Assembly: GCA_026826555.1 (NCBI GenBank)
Contig: JAKSZT010053881.1
Location: 3,410,210 to 3,474,209, forward strand
Direction of reading: 5' to 3'
From: Tolypeutes matacus
Taxonomy: Eukaryota; Chordata; Mammalia; Cingulata; Chlamyphoridae
Length of the DNA: 64,000 bases
In this document: positions 35,951 to 47,245 of the stretch, piece after piece
How the letters are laid out: every line of letters begins with the position of its first letter
Numbering within the stretch: position 1 is the first letter of the stretch
Notes under the pieces: model-generated
Databases searched by the model: none
The model's input: only the letters and a program-made list of their open reading frames with translations
What the model was told of the DNA's origin: nothing
Position numbers and translations under genes: made by a program

Positions 35951-36435
35951 CAGGGGTCCAGGGAAAGATTTCAGGGGGTCCATGAGCTTGAATTGAAAAT
36001 TCAAAAAAAAAAAACCACTATTCTTGTGGGGCTGTGTATGTGCAGGTGTGATATATTTATTAAATAATACACAGTATAGTGTGGGCTTGGTATGGTGTTT
36101 ATTTTGATGTAGTGTGTTCTGAGTACAGTTGATAACTGCCTGCAAAAAAGTTGATAAGGATGACAGAGATGGTTTTATGACGCCATGGGAAAACTCGAAT
36201 TTCTAAATGTTTGCTGAAAATGACTGTTGGAACAGATTGAACCACTTTAGGTTATCAGGTATTGAAATAATGGGAAAGTTATAAAACGTAATTTTGAATA
36301 ATCCTAAATTTAATTTAAAGACATGCCGATGTTGAGTGTCATAAAACTATCTGCCACTACATTCTGAGAAGGGGTCTATGGTTTTCACCTGACTGGCAAA
36401 GGGGTCCGTGGATCAAAAAAAGTTAAGAATCCCTG
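35951..36435 (-). mobile_element. Non-autonomous hAT-type DNA transposon, longer copy
   Basis: On the minus strand it starts CAGGGATTCTTAACTTTT and shares the CCCTTTGCCAGTCAGGTGAAAACC block with the element at 24501-24697. It ends GGACCCCTG. The flanks ATTTAGAG (35943-35950) and CTTTAGAA (36436-36443) agree at six of eight bases. It keeps about 290 more internal bases than the short copy. No transposase frame is present. Confidence 0.85.
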
Positions 36436-36872
36436 CTTTAGAAGATATCTTCTCTGACAAGAAATCTATAATTACTTCAAGCCAAGGTGGTACAGGGAGT
36501 GAATGCCTTCACAAGTTCCCTCCTCCAGATTCCTGCAGCGCATTTTCCACCACAAGGCCAGCAGGAGAGCTGTATGGAAAAGAGGAGCCTCCGGCCATCA
36601 GTCCAAGTAGGATGGCAGCAGCTTTCATCACAGCAGAGAGCTCAGCCATTGTTTATATTTCGAAATCCCACTTCAAATTTCCCCCTGAAATTTCTTGAAA
36701 ATCAGATCTTGCTCTGATAGGAAACCTTAACTTTTTATCAGAATAGGGTTTGTGTGATACTCATATAAGAATTAAAACTTTGATATAATGATCAGCATGA
36801 ATAGAGACACTTAAGATTGTCAAAAACGTCAGTGCTTAGGTTGCCTCAAAAACTAACTTCACCTAATTTCAG

Positions 36873-37050
36873 GTGTTCCACAGGTATCTCTGGTGTATAT
36901 AGAGTCCATAAGTGTCAAGGAAACAGCTGTATAATGAAAACATGCAGAATTGATTCTCAGACAAAACTCTATGAAAAAGGTTGTCAGTTTTTCCCTGATA
37001 AAGTTCAAACTGAAAAGGCATCTATAATGTATATGCAAAGTATTGATTCT
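36873..37050 (+). CDS. CLCA4: CLCA4-like exon 5: five-cysteine motif
   Basis: A 178-base exon runs from ...cctaatttcag to TCT|gtaagt, phase 2 to 0. It encodes the CLCA signature C-x12-C-x4-C-x4-C-x12-C exactly, so all five cysteines are kept with correct spacing. It then reads [21 protein letters not shown]. This domain packs against the metalloprotease fold. No lesion is seen in the exon. Confidence 0.93.
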
Positions 37051-37384
37051 GTAAGTATGCCAATCATTGCATTTAGAATTTATAACTTAAGGGCATGTTA
37101 TCATGTTTTAAAAATATCTGTCCAGTTGACCTGAGCGATTAAATGTGTTAATATAGAGTTCTTTGAATGTAGGCTGGTACATATTAGGCACTGAACTGGT
37201 GTTAGTTTTATTATTATTATTATTGAAACTCTGCCTTCCTATAATATTGATTCCTCATTGAATGACTATTTCATTCAATGAACAACATATTTACAAATCA
37301 GATCTTTAATTTATTTCAGGTTTGTAGTTATATTTTCAAATGCATGACGTTTAAATATTATTGTTTTTCATCTTATCATTTCAG

Positions 37385-37603
37385 GTTGTTGAATTCTGTA
37401 ATGAAAAAAACCATAACCAAGAAGCTCCAAACCTACAAAACAAAAAGTGTGATTCCAGAAGCACATGGGAGGTGATCAGCAGTTCTGAGGATTTTAACCA
37501 CACGATTCCTATGGTGGCACCACCCCCACCTCCTGCCTACTCATTACTGAAGATTGGTCAAAGAATTGTTTGCTTAGTTCTTGACAAGTCTGGAAACATG
37601 GGG
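37385..37603 (+). CDS. CLCA4: CLCA4-like exon 6: link to VWA domain, altered MIDAS start
   Basis: Seventy-three codons, phase 0 to 0, run from ...cttatcatttcag to GGG|gtaaga. It includes a five-proline run and then [16 protein letters not shown], the first strand of the VWA domain. The metal-ion-dependent adhesion site is D-x-S-x-S in CLCA proteins; here it reads D-K-S-G-N, so the second serine is replaced. The rest of the VWA core, which should follow in the next exons, is missing. Confidence 0.92.
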
Positions 37604-38159
37604 GTAAGAGTCATGGCCCATTTTTCCTAGGTGAAGAGAAGTGGTGAGTGATTGAATAACTCAAACAAATGAACAAAAAAAACAAACAAAAAAACCACTG
37701 TACTCTATCTGCATCTGGGTTCTTCTAAATTCCATGGTGGCCTAAAGTCCCATTACCTCATATGGTCATGACTTCAAAAGGAGGAGAAAAATAGTGTATT
37801 GAAGGACAGAAGCCAATGGAATTAAATAGAACTAACCAATTCAGAAAATGAAGGGTTTACTGAGAAGGGCTTTGAGGCCCTTTAATAAAACTTTAGTTGA
37901 AGGATTGGAACTAGAGATTGAAATAGAGAAGTTGTTTCCAACCATTCCCCCATTCTCAACTGGAAATCCTTGGTAGATAGGAGAATAGAGTGGATTCAGG
38001 GCGGCTAAACTCCATATTCCAGATCAAGGAAGAGGATCAACCAGGAAAGTTCTTAACGTGGCTTTATCTAATTTGCACCACCTACGTGAATGACCTCTTT
38101 ATGCTCAAAGACACAGACTAAAAGCATCACCATGAAGAAGATATGGCCAAATCCAGCCT

Positions 38160-38550
38160 TTTGTTTCTTCTACATTCAGTGAGTTTCTACCCTGTGATGG
38201 GCATTGTGCTAGGCCCTGGAAATAGAGGCCCATTTCCTTTAGTTCATAATTGAATAGAGAAAATTTTCTCTTCCTTCCCCCATCACCTGGTTAACTCATA
38301 TTCATTCTTTAAAATATGGTTCAAGCACCTACTTCCCTCAGAAAGGGTTAGGTTGGGCTTCCAGTGTGGGCTGAGGGCCCTTTGCTGATCTCCCATAATA
38401 CCCTCTGCACACTTCTTATGCTGTATATTATATTGAAATGACACATGTTTCTCTCACTAGTTTAGGGGCTACCCTAGGACTTGGAACCCTGTCTTATTCA
38501 TCTCCACGTCCTAGAAGACAGTTTGTCACATATGGGTGCTCAATATTTAA
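38160..38550 (+). repeat. LINE-2 3' end
   Basis: Late blocks TTTAGGGGCTACCCTAGGACTTGGAACCCTGTCTTATTC and GTCACATATGGGTGCTCAATATTTAAGT follow the L2 tail pattern. The earlier part is more diverged. Confidence 0.65.
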
Positions 38551-38554
38551 GTAT

Positions 38555-39207
38555 TGTATTAGTCAGTCAAAAGGAGTGTTGATGCAAGGTATCAGAAATC
38601 TGTTGACTTTCATAAAGAGTATTTATTTGGAGTAAAAGCTCACAGTTACAAGGCCCTAAAGTGTTCAACTCAAAGTTTGTTCCTCACCAAACTCTGTTGC
38701 CACAGAAGTGTTGAAGCAAGATGGCAGGCAACATCTGCGAGAGTTCAGCCTTCCTCTTTCCTCTTAAGACTCTGTGGGCCCACTTCTTCCAATCTCAGCT
38801 GTGGGCTGGAGTGCTCATTTTTTCTGGGCTTGGCTGTTCTGGTCTCTTCACAAGGTCAGCTGTAAACTATCAGGCAAATGGCACATCTCTCTTCCCGGGG
38901 CCGCAGTATCAAAGCTTACAAGTTCTCTCCTATTCCATGTCTATGGAACTCTCTCTATTCATCTGTGTATCTTATTCTGTGTTCTTGATTGAGTGTTCTT
39001 TTATATAGCCCACCAAGGGGATGGGGACTCAACCCTGCATGCCCTAATGATGTGCTTGAATCAAAGCCCTAATCTTGATTTAATCATGTAAACATAAAGC
39101 CTTTGAATTTAAATCAATCAAAAGGTATCATGCCCAGAGGAAGACCAGTTTACAAATATAATCACATATCTTTTTGGGGAATTTATAAATAATATCAAAT
39201 TGCCACA
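38555..39207 (-). mobile_element. Solo MaLR-like LTR, copy 4
   Basis: On the minus strand it starts TGTGGCAATTTGATATT and ends TGACTGACTAATACA. Flanks AGTAT (38550-38554) and AGAAT (39208-39212) agree at four of five bases. It sits within the region that lost the VWA exons. Confidence 0.88.
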
Positions 39208-39439
39208 AGAATTGAACTGTTGAAACAAACAAGCAGGTGTAAAGTGATAAAGCACCTAGAATCCTGGCAAATTTGAAACAGAACACAGAATATTAGAGTT
39301 AAGGAACAAACTCTTCACATAGTGGGGATGGGGGAGTGGTTACTGGAAAGGGCTGAATGTCCCAGGTAAAATATGACCCACAGTTTCTAGTCCTTCCATA
39401 GCAATGCATAAATATGGAGACCAAAACTCAACCAGTCTC

Positions 39440-39900
39440 CAGCTCCTATGCTGGCAGGTGCTGTACCAGGAGCTGGGGACAAGAGTCGAACTAGACACGA
39501 TCTCTATTCTCAAACTGCTCACGTTTCAGCTGGCTGATGAGATAAATAAAACTGCTAATTAGGTAACAGAATCAGATAACATTCCTTCATAACAAGAGGA
39601 CAAAATAGGAGTAAAGTTCTATGTGAGCAGAGAAAACCAATAATTCTCCCAGGATTGGATGGAGTCAGAGAAAGAAGGCATCAGAAATGAGGTGACTTCT
39701 GAGTTTGACCTTGAACAAGGTGTTGAGCTTCTCTGGGAGTAGAAAGGAGGAAGAAAAGAAGATCAGGCCACAAGCAAAAAGATCATATGGAATGACAGTG
39801 CAAGGCATATTGAAGGAATCGTGGAAAATCCAGTGAAATCAGAACATAGGCTGTAGAGTGGAAAGATGGGATTCAAAGCTCAGGCTGAAAGCTCTAAATA
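39440..39900 (+). repeat. Ancient mammalian interspersed repeat
   Basis: GCTGGCAGGTGCTGTACCAGGAGCTGGGGACAAGAG, then CTGCTCACGTTTCAGCTGGC, then TGAGGTGACTTCTGAGTTTGACCTTGAACAAGG. This is the same old family as at 10440-11395. Name not certain. Confidence 0.6.
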
Positions 39901-40270
39901 ATAACAAAGTTTTTAAGTAAAACATTAATTGTGGTAGCTGTTATCTTACACAGATATGTGATGAAAATGGATGACATGTTTCCAGTGGCTTCTAAAACAC
40001 AGTAGGGAATAAACAATTTTAAATTGTCAGGATGATTTAGGCATAACATAAGTATCAATTATTTTATTGAGTTTGGCTTCTAATGTTGCCAAATATATAT
40101 TTGCTTTTTAAATGTCTCAGTTTTATAAATGTCCATTGTTTTCAGTGTTATCATTTATATATTTGCTTTTTAAATTATAAACTTCCAACATTTTCAAAGT
40201 GCTTTCATGGTCATTTTAAAATTTATACCCATCCATAGTAGAATGGATACTACTATACTGCCCAGAGTAG

Positions 40271-40302
40271 TTTTTTTTGTTTGTTTGTTTGTTTGTTTTT
40301 TT
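40271..40302. repeat. (TTTG)n simple repeat
   Basis: Five TTTG units between two T runs. It could be a remnant of an old retroposon tail. Confidence 0.85.
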
Positions 40303-40782
40303 CATTTATCTCTGGGGTGTACAGTTTTTCTGTATCAGGTATTGTCAGGATACTTCAGTATAGCAACTCTTTAACTTTTCTAGTTTTCTTCTGATCTACT
40401 ATGGCTGGAAAATCTGAATGTCAATATTATTAGAAGCATATCTGAAATAAAAGTGAATAATTTCACTAAAGAGCTTTGTTAAACCTCTGAGCTTTAATAT
40501 ATGGAATTGTAACATCTTTTTTAGTATTCTATGGTTATTTGATGCATTTCATCTAGTAAAAGTTTCTAGATAACTGCACTGATAAGGTAGCTTATACTTC
40601 CTAGTTATGATTTTTTAAAAATATTTTTGAATTAACATTTGAGAGTGATTCTTTATACTACTGACTTTAGTCTATTTTAATAGTTACTGAAACTGTGATT
40701 TTGTTAGTACTGTTAACTTACTAATCACAAGATAATTACTTATTTTTTTAAAAAATAACTAGCTAATGTATTTACATTTTAG

Positions 40783-40889
40783 GAGGACAATATCAATATG
40801 CTTCAGATCAAGCCCAGAGCAATGGCCTCATTGATGCTTTCGGGGACCTTGAATCAGCAAATGCCGATCTCTCCCAGCAGTCTCTTCAG
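40783..40889 (+). CDS. CLCA4: CLCA4-like exon 9: end of VWA domain
   Basis: A 107-base exon runs from ...tttacattttag to CAG|gtcaga. It begins with two bases of a split codon, so it needs a phase-1 partner, which exon 6 is not. It reads GGQYQYASDQAQ and then NGLIDAFGDL, the closing helix of the VWA domain in CLCA proteins. The exon is open in its proper frame. This phase mismatch shows that real exons once stood between it and exon 6. Confidence 0.88.
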
Positions 40890-41279
40890 GTCAGAGTTCC
40901 CACTCCTTGGCTTTTCATATTTGCACTAAGCCATGACCAAGAAAGAGAATTTGGTGGTTATATGTTTTCTGATAGTAAATATTTAATAAAAATGAAAACC
41001 TCAGCCTGAAATAGAAAATATTCTTTAAATGAATACAATTATGTGGTGAAATGAGATTTTATTTGCATGATAATAATAAGTGACCTGTAAGTAGGAAGCA
41101 AGCTATACAAAAAACTATGGCAAATAATTCTGGCTTAATAATTTTAATAGGTATTATTCAACATTTAACAAATTAAATACAATGCACTCGATACTTTTAT
41201 TTCTAAACAGATATTATCTTTAATTTCCATTTTTCTGAATGAGTAATTCAGCAATTATCTCTTCTATTTTACCACTGAC

Positions 41280-41430
41280 CCCAAACCCTGATCCTCACAT
41301 TAGGAAAGTAGCAGCAATAGGTACAATATGAATTGGGAGACCAGGACAAGTCCCTTAAGCTCTTAAGGTCTCAGTTTCTGCATTTAAAAAATGAAACCAT
41401 ACGATACCTCCGACCTAAAATTCCTTGACA
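41280..41430 (+). repeat. MIR SINE, weak
   Basis: CAGGACAAGTCCCTTAAGCTCTTAAGGTCTCAGTTTCTGCATTTAAAAAATGAAACCATACGATACCTCC follows the MIR centre. It lies in intron 9; the rest of 40890-42569 shows nothing else I can name. Confidence 0.55.
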
Positions 41431-42569
41431 ATTTATGATTTTGAACTTTAAAGAAAGGTAAGAAAATAAATTCAAAATTTTGAATTTATAATCTTTCTAG
41501 TTATACTAATCAAGTAAATAAATGTAAAATTGAAAGAAGGACTGTTAACAAAACAGCACAGGCAGATGTATCTATTGTTTCATTTTCATTTTCTTTTCCC
41601 ACAGAGGTTGAACTAAAGGTTAATATCAAAACCTAACAAGGTGAAATCCCCCTCACAAGAGACCTTTTCCAATAAAATAGCATGCATTTTTCTAGGAATT
41701 CTTTTAAAAATCTCATGCATCCAAGTTTTCACCTCCCTTTACTGCTAATAAATAGATATACACTCAAGAAAGGCTTGGAAGAGGAAGGGCTGTATCTTAG
41801 ATAATAAATTGAAGAAGAGGAAGAAAGAGTGAATATTGATATCTTAGAGCCTAGTTTTTCTCTTATCTCTTCAACCACTTTTTTTCCCACTGCCTTTTTG
41901 TTTTACCCATCTCTCTTTTAAATTAAACTACTTGTTCATTTTCTGTGCCTAAATAGCACGACCATTTTCTGTTATTTAGACTCAAAACCTGCGTGTAAAC
42001 TTTGATTCTTCTGTTTTGTTCATGTCCCATATAAAATATCAACACAATTTGTTAATTCTTCCTTCAAAATGTGTTTTATAAAAATCTGTTTCTCTCTATA
42101 TACATTCCCAAATCTTTATCACTTTATGCCAAGATTTATGTCTTCCATATTCCAGTTCATCAAGTCACTGCCTATATTAGGACTGCCCTAATCACATAAC
42201 CAAACCTATTCTTCTCTGCCCCCAATGATGAAGAGCACATAAGGAATATTTAGTTATGCATTAAGTTGGAAGTGAGGATAGAAAAAGATGTACAGATTGT
42301 TTTGGAGATGTGATCTGTAGTCCTATTGTGCAAATAATTGGTCTGGAGATCTACCCACTCAGTAGATGGAGAATGAACTGAAGGAGAATAGAGGTCAATT
42401 CTGAAGTATTCAATCTGCTTGACAGAGAGAACGACAATAGTACTGACTGAAATTGAGAAGGAAGAACTGATTTTGAGGATATCGTTTAGTGTTCTTTTTA
42501 GCCTTGTATTGAGTGGATGGTGAGACATTCAATTGGAATTCTCCAAAAGACATTTAAAAGTATAGGAGG

Positions 42570-43150
42570 AGGTGAGTTCTGGGAAGATGGCATTGGAGTA
42601 GGCCAGGCAGGGCTCAGTGCTCTTACAAAACAGGGGAGGAATGGCAGACGCTGTTGAGAGATCTGCTTTGGGTATCTGCAGACCAGGAGAGTGCCATGCA
42701 CATTGTTTGGGAGGGACTGGGAACAGAGAGAAGACACCTAAAGGAAAACTGTGAGTTATTCAATCCCATGGCTGGGAATGGAGCCCATTCCCCACCGTCC
42801 AAGTGAACAGCCCAGGTGAAACCAGAAGCTGATGGCAGCCAGCTGAGAGAAGAATGGGCATATTTCTCTCTGGAAAGAGGGACAGTAAGGAGAGCTGAGT
42901 GTGGTTTCTCTTCTGCAAGTTTAAACAGCAGGGCTTAGCTTTGAATTGGGGCCCCACCCGACTCAGAAAATCCAGCCAGTGGAAGGTGAAAGATCCACCT
43001 CCCTGGAAAGGTTTGCTGAAGAGTACCATCTGCTGGCAGGTGGGGAAGGTGAAGCGAAACAAAGCTTGTCTCTCTTGTCCCTGTTCCCAGGTCCCCGTGG
43101 ATATGGTCTGTGCCCGATTAGTGGGTCCTTGGCCCTGTTTTGATAATTTA
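42570..43150 (+). mobile_element. LINE-1 5' UTR fragment (L1-F), no ORFs
   Basis: It starts GAGTTCTGGGAAGATGGC, as does L1-B at 11410 (GAGTTCTGGGAAAATGGC), and continues in LINE-1 5' UTR text with GGAAAGAGGGACAGTAAGGAGAG-type purine blocks. It stops within the 5' UTR. Frames such as 42760-43257 (minus) are not genes. Confidence 0.75.
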
Positions 43151-44565
43151 TTCATAAAGTTTTTGAAATTGTTGAACTTAAAAACAAAGAACAGGCATGA
43201 AACAAAACCACTAGGCAAGAGAGAGCAATTGATTAACAGTAAAATCACCAACATCATTAGATGCTAGGCATCAGCAAAAATTTAAAAGTATGAGAGCAGA
43301 ATTTGGGAAATCAGTTAGAAGGAGACATTTCATGCAGGAGGTGCTCAAAGTTTTAAGAATGGAGTTCTTAAAAGGTGGGGAAGGTACAGGAATAAAGTTG
43401 TGTTCCCTTCACTTCAAATGATGGGTAGGACTTGGGAAAGTATGGCGGCCATCTAGAACCATTACAATAAGCTAACATCAGTTGACAGGAACTTGGAGTT
43501 GGCTGGTGGCAGGTGGAATACAGATGAAAGGCTCCTTCTGACTTTTTATTCAGTTATCTTCCCCTACTGCTCCTATGCAGACAAAGCCCTCTTCCTTTCT
43601 TAGCCTTTTGAAATAGGGAGTCTAAAAAAGTAATTGGCATTCTGACTTAACTTTATGACAATACTTTGTCCACTCAAAGACATATGCACTTAATGGAGAA
43701 CTGAGATTTTTGTCAAAGCAATGATGCTTTAATAATAAAATGCACTCCCTTCCTTTAACACTGGAATGACATGTACCTGGATTAGGACTAGTTGGAGTAG
43801 AAGTAGGGCTGGAAGTAAATGACACCCCTGCAGGAAGCCTCTTCCTGGTTAATGGATAAAGTTGGCTTCTCTTGACTAAGATCTATCCACAAAGACTTGA
43901 AAAACTCTTTCTCCAAAGCTCCTCACAGTGAAAGGTCCTATTTTCCACTTCCGTTCTTTCCAGGGTTCTCATCTTCATTGACTTCACTTTGTCCTCTTTC
44001 TCTCCTTGTTGAACATATTTATTGCTTATGAGCCACTGACTCTCTCATGTATGAAAGATTACTTCAAGGTTCCACACCAGGAAAATATCCATGAGGGATT
44101 GTCTTATTTGTTAGTCTGTGTTTTCTGACTTGAAGATTCCCTCACTCTGTACACACTCAAATAATCTAACCACCAATAAGTATTTTCTTTTGAGTCATCG
44201 TAAAGATGTGAAATCTGAAGATAGCACACACACACACACATCTGTTAATTCATCTCTGTGGAGTAGTAGCCATTAATGTTAAAGCCTGGGTATGTGTTTG
44301 CCAAGACAACTCTAGGACCATCTCTCCAACATGATCCTAAACTAATGCTTTTCTTATACCCTATCGTTTCCTCAGAGCCTAAATTGCAATTCTTTCTGAC
44401 TAAAAACTATCAATATCCCAACCGGCTTTCAGAGTATCCACAAGCTTATACTTTTATTCTATATAAGTTTATTCTCAGGCCAGAAATTAAGAGCTATCTT
44501 AAAAAGAAAAAACACTGAAACTACTCTCTTCTATGGTAATTAATTTTTAAAATATATTTAAACAG
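43151..44565. other. Intron 9, rest; only a short CA repeat
   Basis: (CA)n lies at 44225-44240. No exon-like or RNA-like feature is seen. The pyrimidine tract before exon 10 is short. Confidence 0.55.
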
Positions 44566-44781
44566 CTTGAAAGTAAGAGATTGACACTTGAAAATAATCC
44601 CTGGATGAATGGCACTGTAATAATTGATAGTACAGTGGGAAAGGACACATTCTTCATCATCACTTGGGACAAACAGCTTCCTGGTATTTCTCTCTGGGAT
44701 CCCCATGGAGTACCTATGGGAAAATTCACAGTGGACAATAGTTCAAATATGGCCTATCTCAGGATTCCAGGGGCTGCAAAG
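44566..44781 (+). CDS. CLCA4: CLCA4-like exon 10: beta-rich middle domain
   Basis: Seventy-two codons, phase 0 to 0, run from ...tttaaacag to AAG|gtaagt. It reads LESKRLTLENN, then WMNGTVIIDSTVGKDTFF, the DSTVGKDT block common to all CLCA proteins, and ends RIPGAAK. It belongs to the domain after VWA. It is intact in its own frame. If exon 6 were joined directly to exon 9, the resulting shift would produce a TGA at 44582-44584. Confidence 0.93.
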
Positions 44782-44998
44782 GTAAGTAATCAGCTTTTAG
44801 ACTTCCTCTCAATTCTTTTAAAATCTGGAAATAAATTAACATCATCAATATGGGTGGTGATATTTAGATCATCTTCAAAATTAAGATAAAATGCATTTTC
44901 TATTCTGTCTGATCCTGACTATTATGGTGGGGAAAAAAGAAGAAAAAAATTAGGTATCAAGAAGAAAGAGCAAAAACATAAGTTGCCTAAGAAGAATT

Positions 44999-45380
44999 TT
45001 TTTTGAAGATGTATTTATTTATTCCCCCTTGTTGTTTTGTACTTGCTTTCTGCTCTCTGTGTGTTCTTCTGTGTCTGCTTGTATTCTCTTTAGGCGGCAC
45101 CGGAAACCAATCCTGGGACCCTCCAGAGTAGGAGAGAGGCACCCAATCTCCTGGGCTACCTCAGCTCCCTGGTCTGCTGTGTCTCCCATTGTCTCTCCTC
45201 TGTGTCTCTTTCTGTTGTGTCATCTTGCTGCACTACCTTTCCACGTGGGCCAGCACTCCTGCGCAGGGCAGCACTCCTGCATGGGACAGCTTGCCTTTCA
45301 CCAGGAGGCCCCGGGAAACAAATCCTGGACCTCCTATATGGTAGACAGGAACCCAATCGCTGACCAACATCCATTTCCCC
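44999..45380 (-). mobile_element. DAS-type SINE, long form, in intron 10
   Basis: The minus strand has a tRNA-like head, a GC-rich middle with a second head-like unit (45100-45150), and a tail ending AATAAATAAATACATCTTC plus A run. An exact 11-bp duplication TAAGAAGAATT flanks it (44988-44998 and 45381-45391). Confidence 0.9.
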
Positions 45381-45760
45381 TAAGAAGAATTATGAAGACG
45401 AAATGTGGGAGAGTCTTTGCAACATAGTGTGCATATAACTACAGACTCCTTCCCTATTAGCCCTACCTAGGATTGTGCAATATACAGATTCTGAGGCTGA
45501 AGAATAAAGCCAAGACAGAGGCAAAATTTCTGAACAATTTTTTTCTAGCTGAGATTGCACCAGGTATATACATCGTGTATGGCACCAATGAGATACCTTT
45601 TCTGAAATGCCTCTGCTCTTCACTGTGGGGTGCAATCCCAACCCTCAAAAACCTGTTTCTTCTATTACACACAGGGAAGGTTTACTTTTAGAATTGGATA
45701 ATAGAAACACAGAAAATAGCTTGAACTTGGATCCTCACAATATTTCCATCAAATTTTTAG

Positions 45761-46028
45761 GTGGGCATTTGGGCCTATAGTCTTGAAGCCAAAATAAACC
45801 CAGATACATTAACTGTGACAGTAACTTCTCGGGCAGCAAATTCTTCTGTGACTCCAATAAAAGTGAGCATTAAAATGAATAAAGACACAAACAGCTTCCC
45901 CAGCCCAATGATTGTCTATGCAGAAATTCTACAAGGGTACTTACCCATTCTTGGAGCCAATGTGACTGCATTCATTGAATCAGAGAATGGAAAAACAGAA
46001 GCTTTGGAACTTTTGGACAACGGAGCTG
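45761..46028 (+). CDS. CLCA4: CLCA4-like exon 11: beta-rich and start of FN3-like region
   Basis: A 268-base exon runs from ...catcaaatttttag to CTG|gtaaat, phase 0 to 1. It reads [23 protein letters not shown], then [21 protein letters not shown] and ends LELLDNGAG. The [15 protein letters not shown] stretch is typical of CLCA4. There is one N-glycosylation motif (NSS) and one (NVT). No lesion is visible. Confidence 0.93.
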
Positions 46029-46189
46029 GTAAATGACAAGTTTTATTAAAAATGGTCCTATGTTTTCATAGCTCGCCATTTGTTATGGGGTCCTGTGGCA
46101 TAGAGGGGTGGTAGGACAGACACCAGAAAACAAATGCATATTATATACAAATAGAAGGACAGGAAAGAAACTCTGCCCAGGTAATACCT

Positions 46190-46260
46190 ACAAAGTGATC
46201 AGCATACTGTCTTGAGCTTGGTAAGTACTCAATTAAATGTTAGCTATTTGTCATTATTGG
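46190..46260 (+). repeat. MIR tail fragment
   Basis: CAGCATACTGTCTTGAGCTTGGTAAGTACTCAATTAAATGTTAGC follows the MIR 3' end. Otherwise intron 11 (46029-47080) shows nothing clear. Confidence 0.6.
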
Positions 46261-47080
46261 TTGCCATCTAAATAGCCAATGTCTGTCATCAGTCAGGAAG
46301 CTCTCATTCTGGAGGTTAGGACAGCATCGAGAATTCCAGGAAGGTGTTTCTCAGGTGGGCATCACCAAGGAAGTCTGACCAGAGAGAGTGAAGCATAAGT
46401 GGCCAGATGGAATTAAGTGGTAGACCTCTGGCCCCGTTGGGGAAATGGGAACAGACAAGAGTAATTCCCAAAGACAGGATCAGAAATGTAAATATAGTCC
46501 TGTGAATTGAGGCCCAGGACAGGCAGAACTGCTCCAAAGGGAGTCCATTACTGTGACATCAGATACCAAGTTTGATTGACAATAAACAAGACAGTAATGG
46601 CCAAACTCTATCTCCCTCTATCTCTCTGTATGGGTGAATGGTGCTTAAAGTCAATTATTCTACTTTGTTCATCCCGGATCGTTCAGGGGAAGTGAAACTT
46701 CTGTTGGCAAGTCAGTAAGCAAGGAAATAACTATATTGATAACCATCTGAATTATCACAATTTTCTATCAGTATCCTTTGCAATGTAACTAATTCAGTCA
46801 TTTTATAATCCTATCTTCAACAAGAATTTGGCCATGACAAAAATTTAGAAGGGGAAATTGGTCTCCTGTGCACAACTCAATTCCTTATACTCACATTTAA
46901 TATCTTCATCAGTTATGACAATATTTTCCACAACTTTTTCCACCTCTTTTCCCAATTTCTTTCATGCTACATTAAATTTACCTGCATCTTTTTACATTTC
47001 TCACCATTTATCAGTTGACTATTCAGCTAATTTAGAATGCCTTTACTTAAGGAAGTATTGGTGATTAACAATGACTTAGA

Positions 47081-47245
47081 GTGGTCGTTCTCCAAATTTA
47101 GTGTGCCTAGGTATCACCTGGAGAGCTTGTTAAATCAAAGATTGCTGGGACACATTTCTGGGACCAGAAATTTACATTTCTAACAAGTCCCACAAGGAAG
47201 CAGATACTGCTGGTCCAGGACCTCATTTTAAGACCGTCTGACTTA
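47081..47245 (-). mobile_element. MER5A-like hAT element
   Basis: TATCACCTGGAGAGCTTGTTAAATC, then CTAACAAGTCCCACAAGGAAGCAGATACTGCTGGTCCAGGACCTCA resembles MER5A read on the minus strand. The ends are decayed. Confidence 0.75.

Larger units (their letters stand above)
37604..40782. other. CLCA4: Region where the VWA-core exons should lie; none found
   Basis: Roughly 130 codons of VWA domain (in 14-exon CLCA4 these would be exons 7 and 8) should be here. I find no segment that encodes them in any frame. The region holds an L2-like stretch, a MaLR-like LTR, an old unnamed repeat and AT-rich DNA. A deletion, or an assembly gap closed by error, would explain it. Confidence 0.65.

Noticed and set aside
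42760..43257. A 165-codon minus-strand frame, among the longest in the window
   Set aside because: It lies across a LINE-1 5' UTR fragment and unique intron; no domain is seen.
45029..45427. A 132-codon frame with cysteines and histidines suggesting a small secreted protein
   Set aside because: It is wholly within a long-form SINE flanked by an 11-bp duplication.
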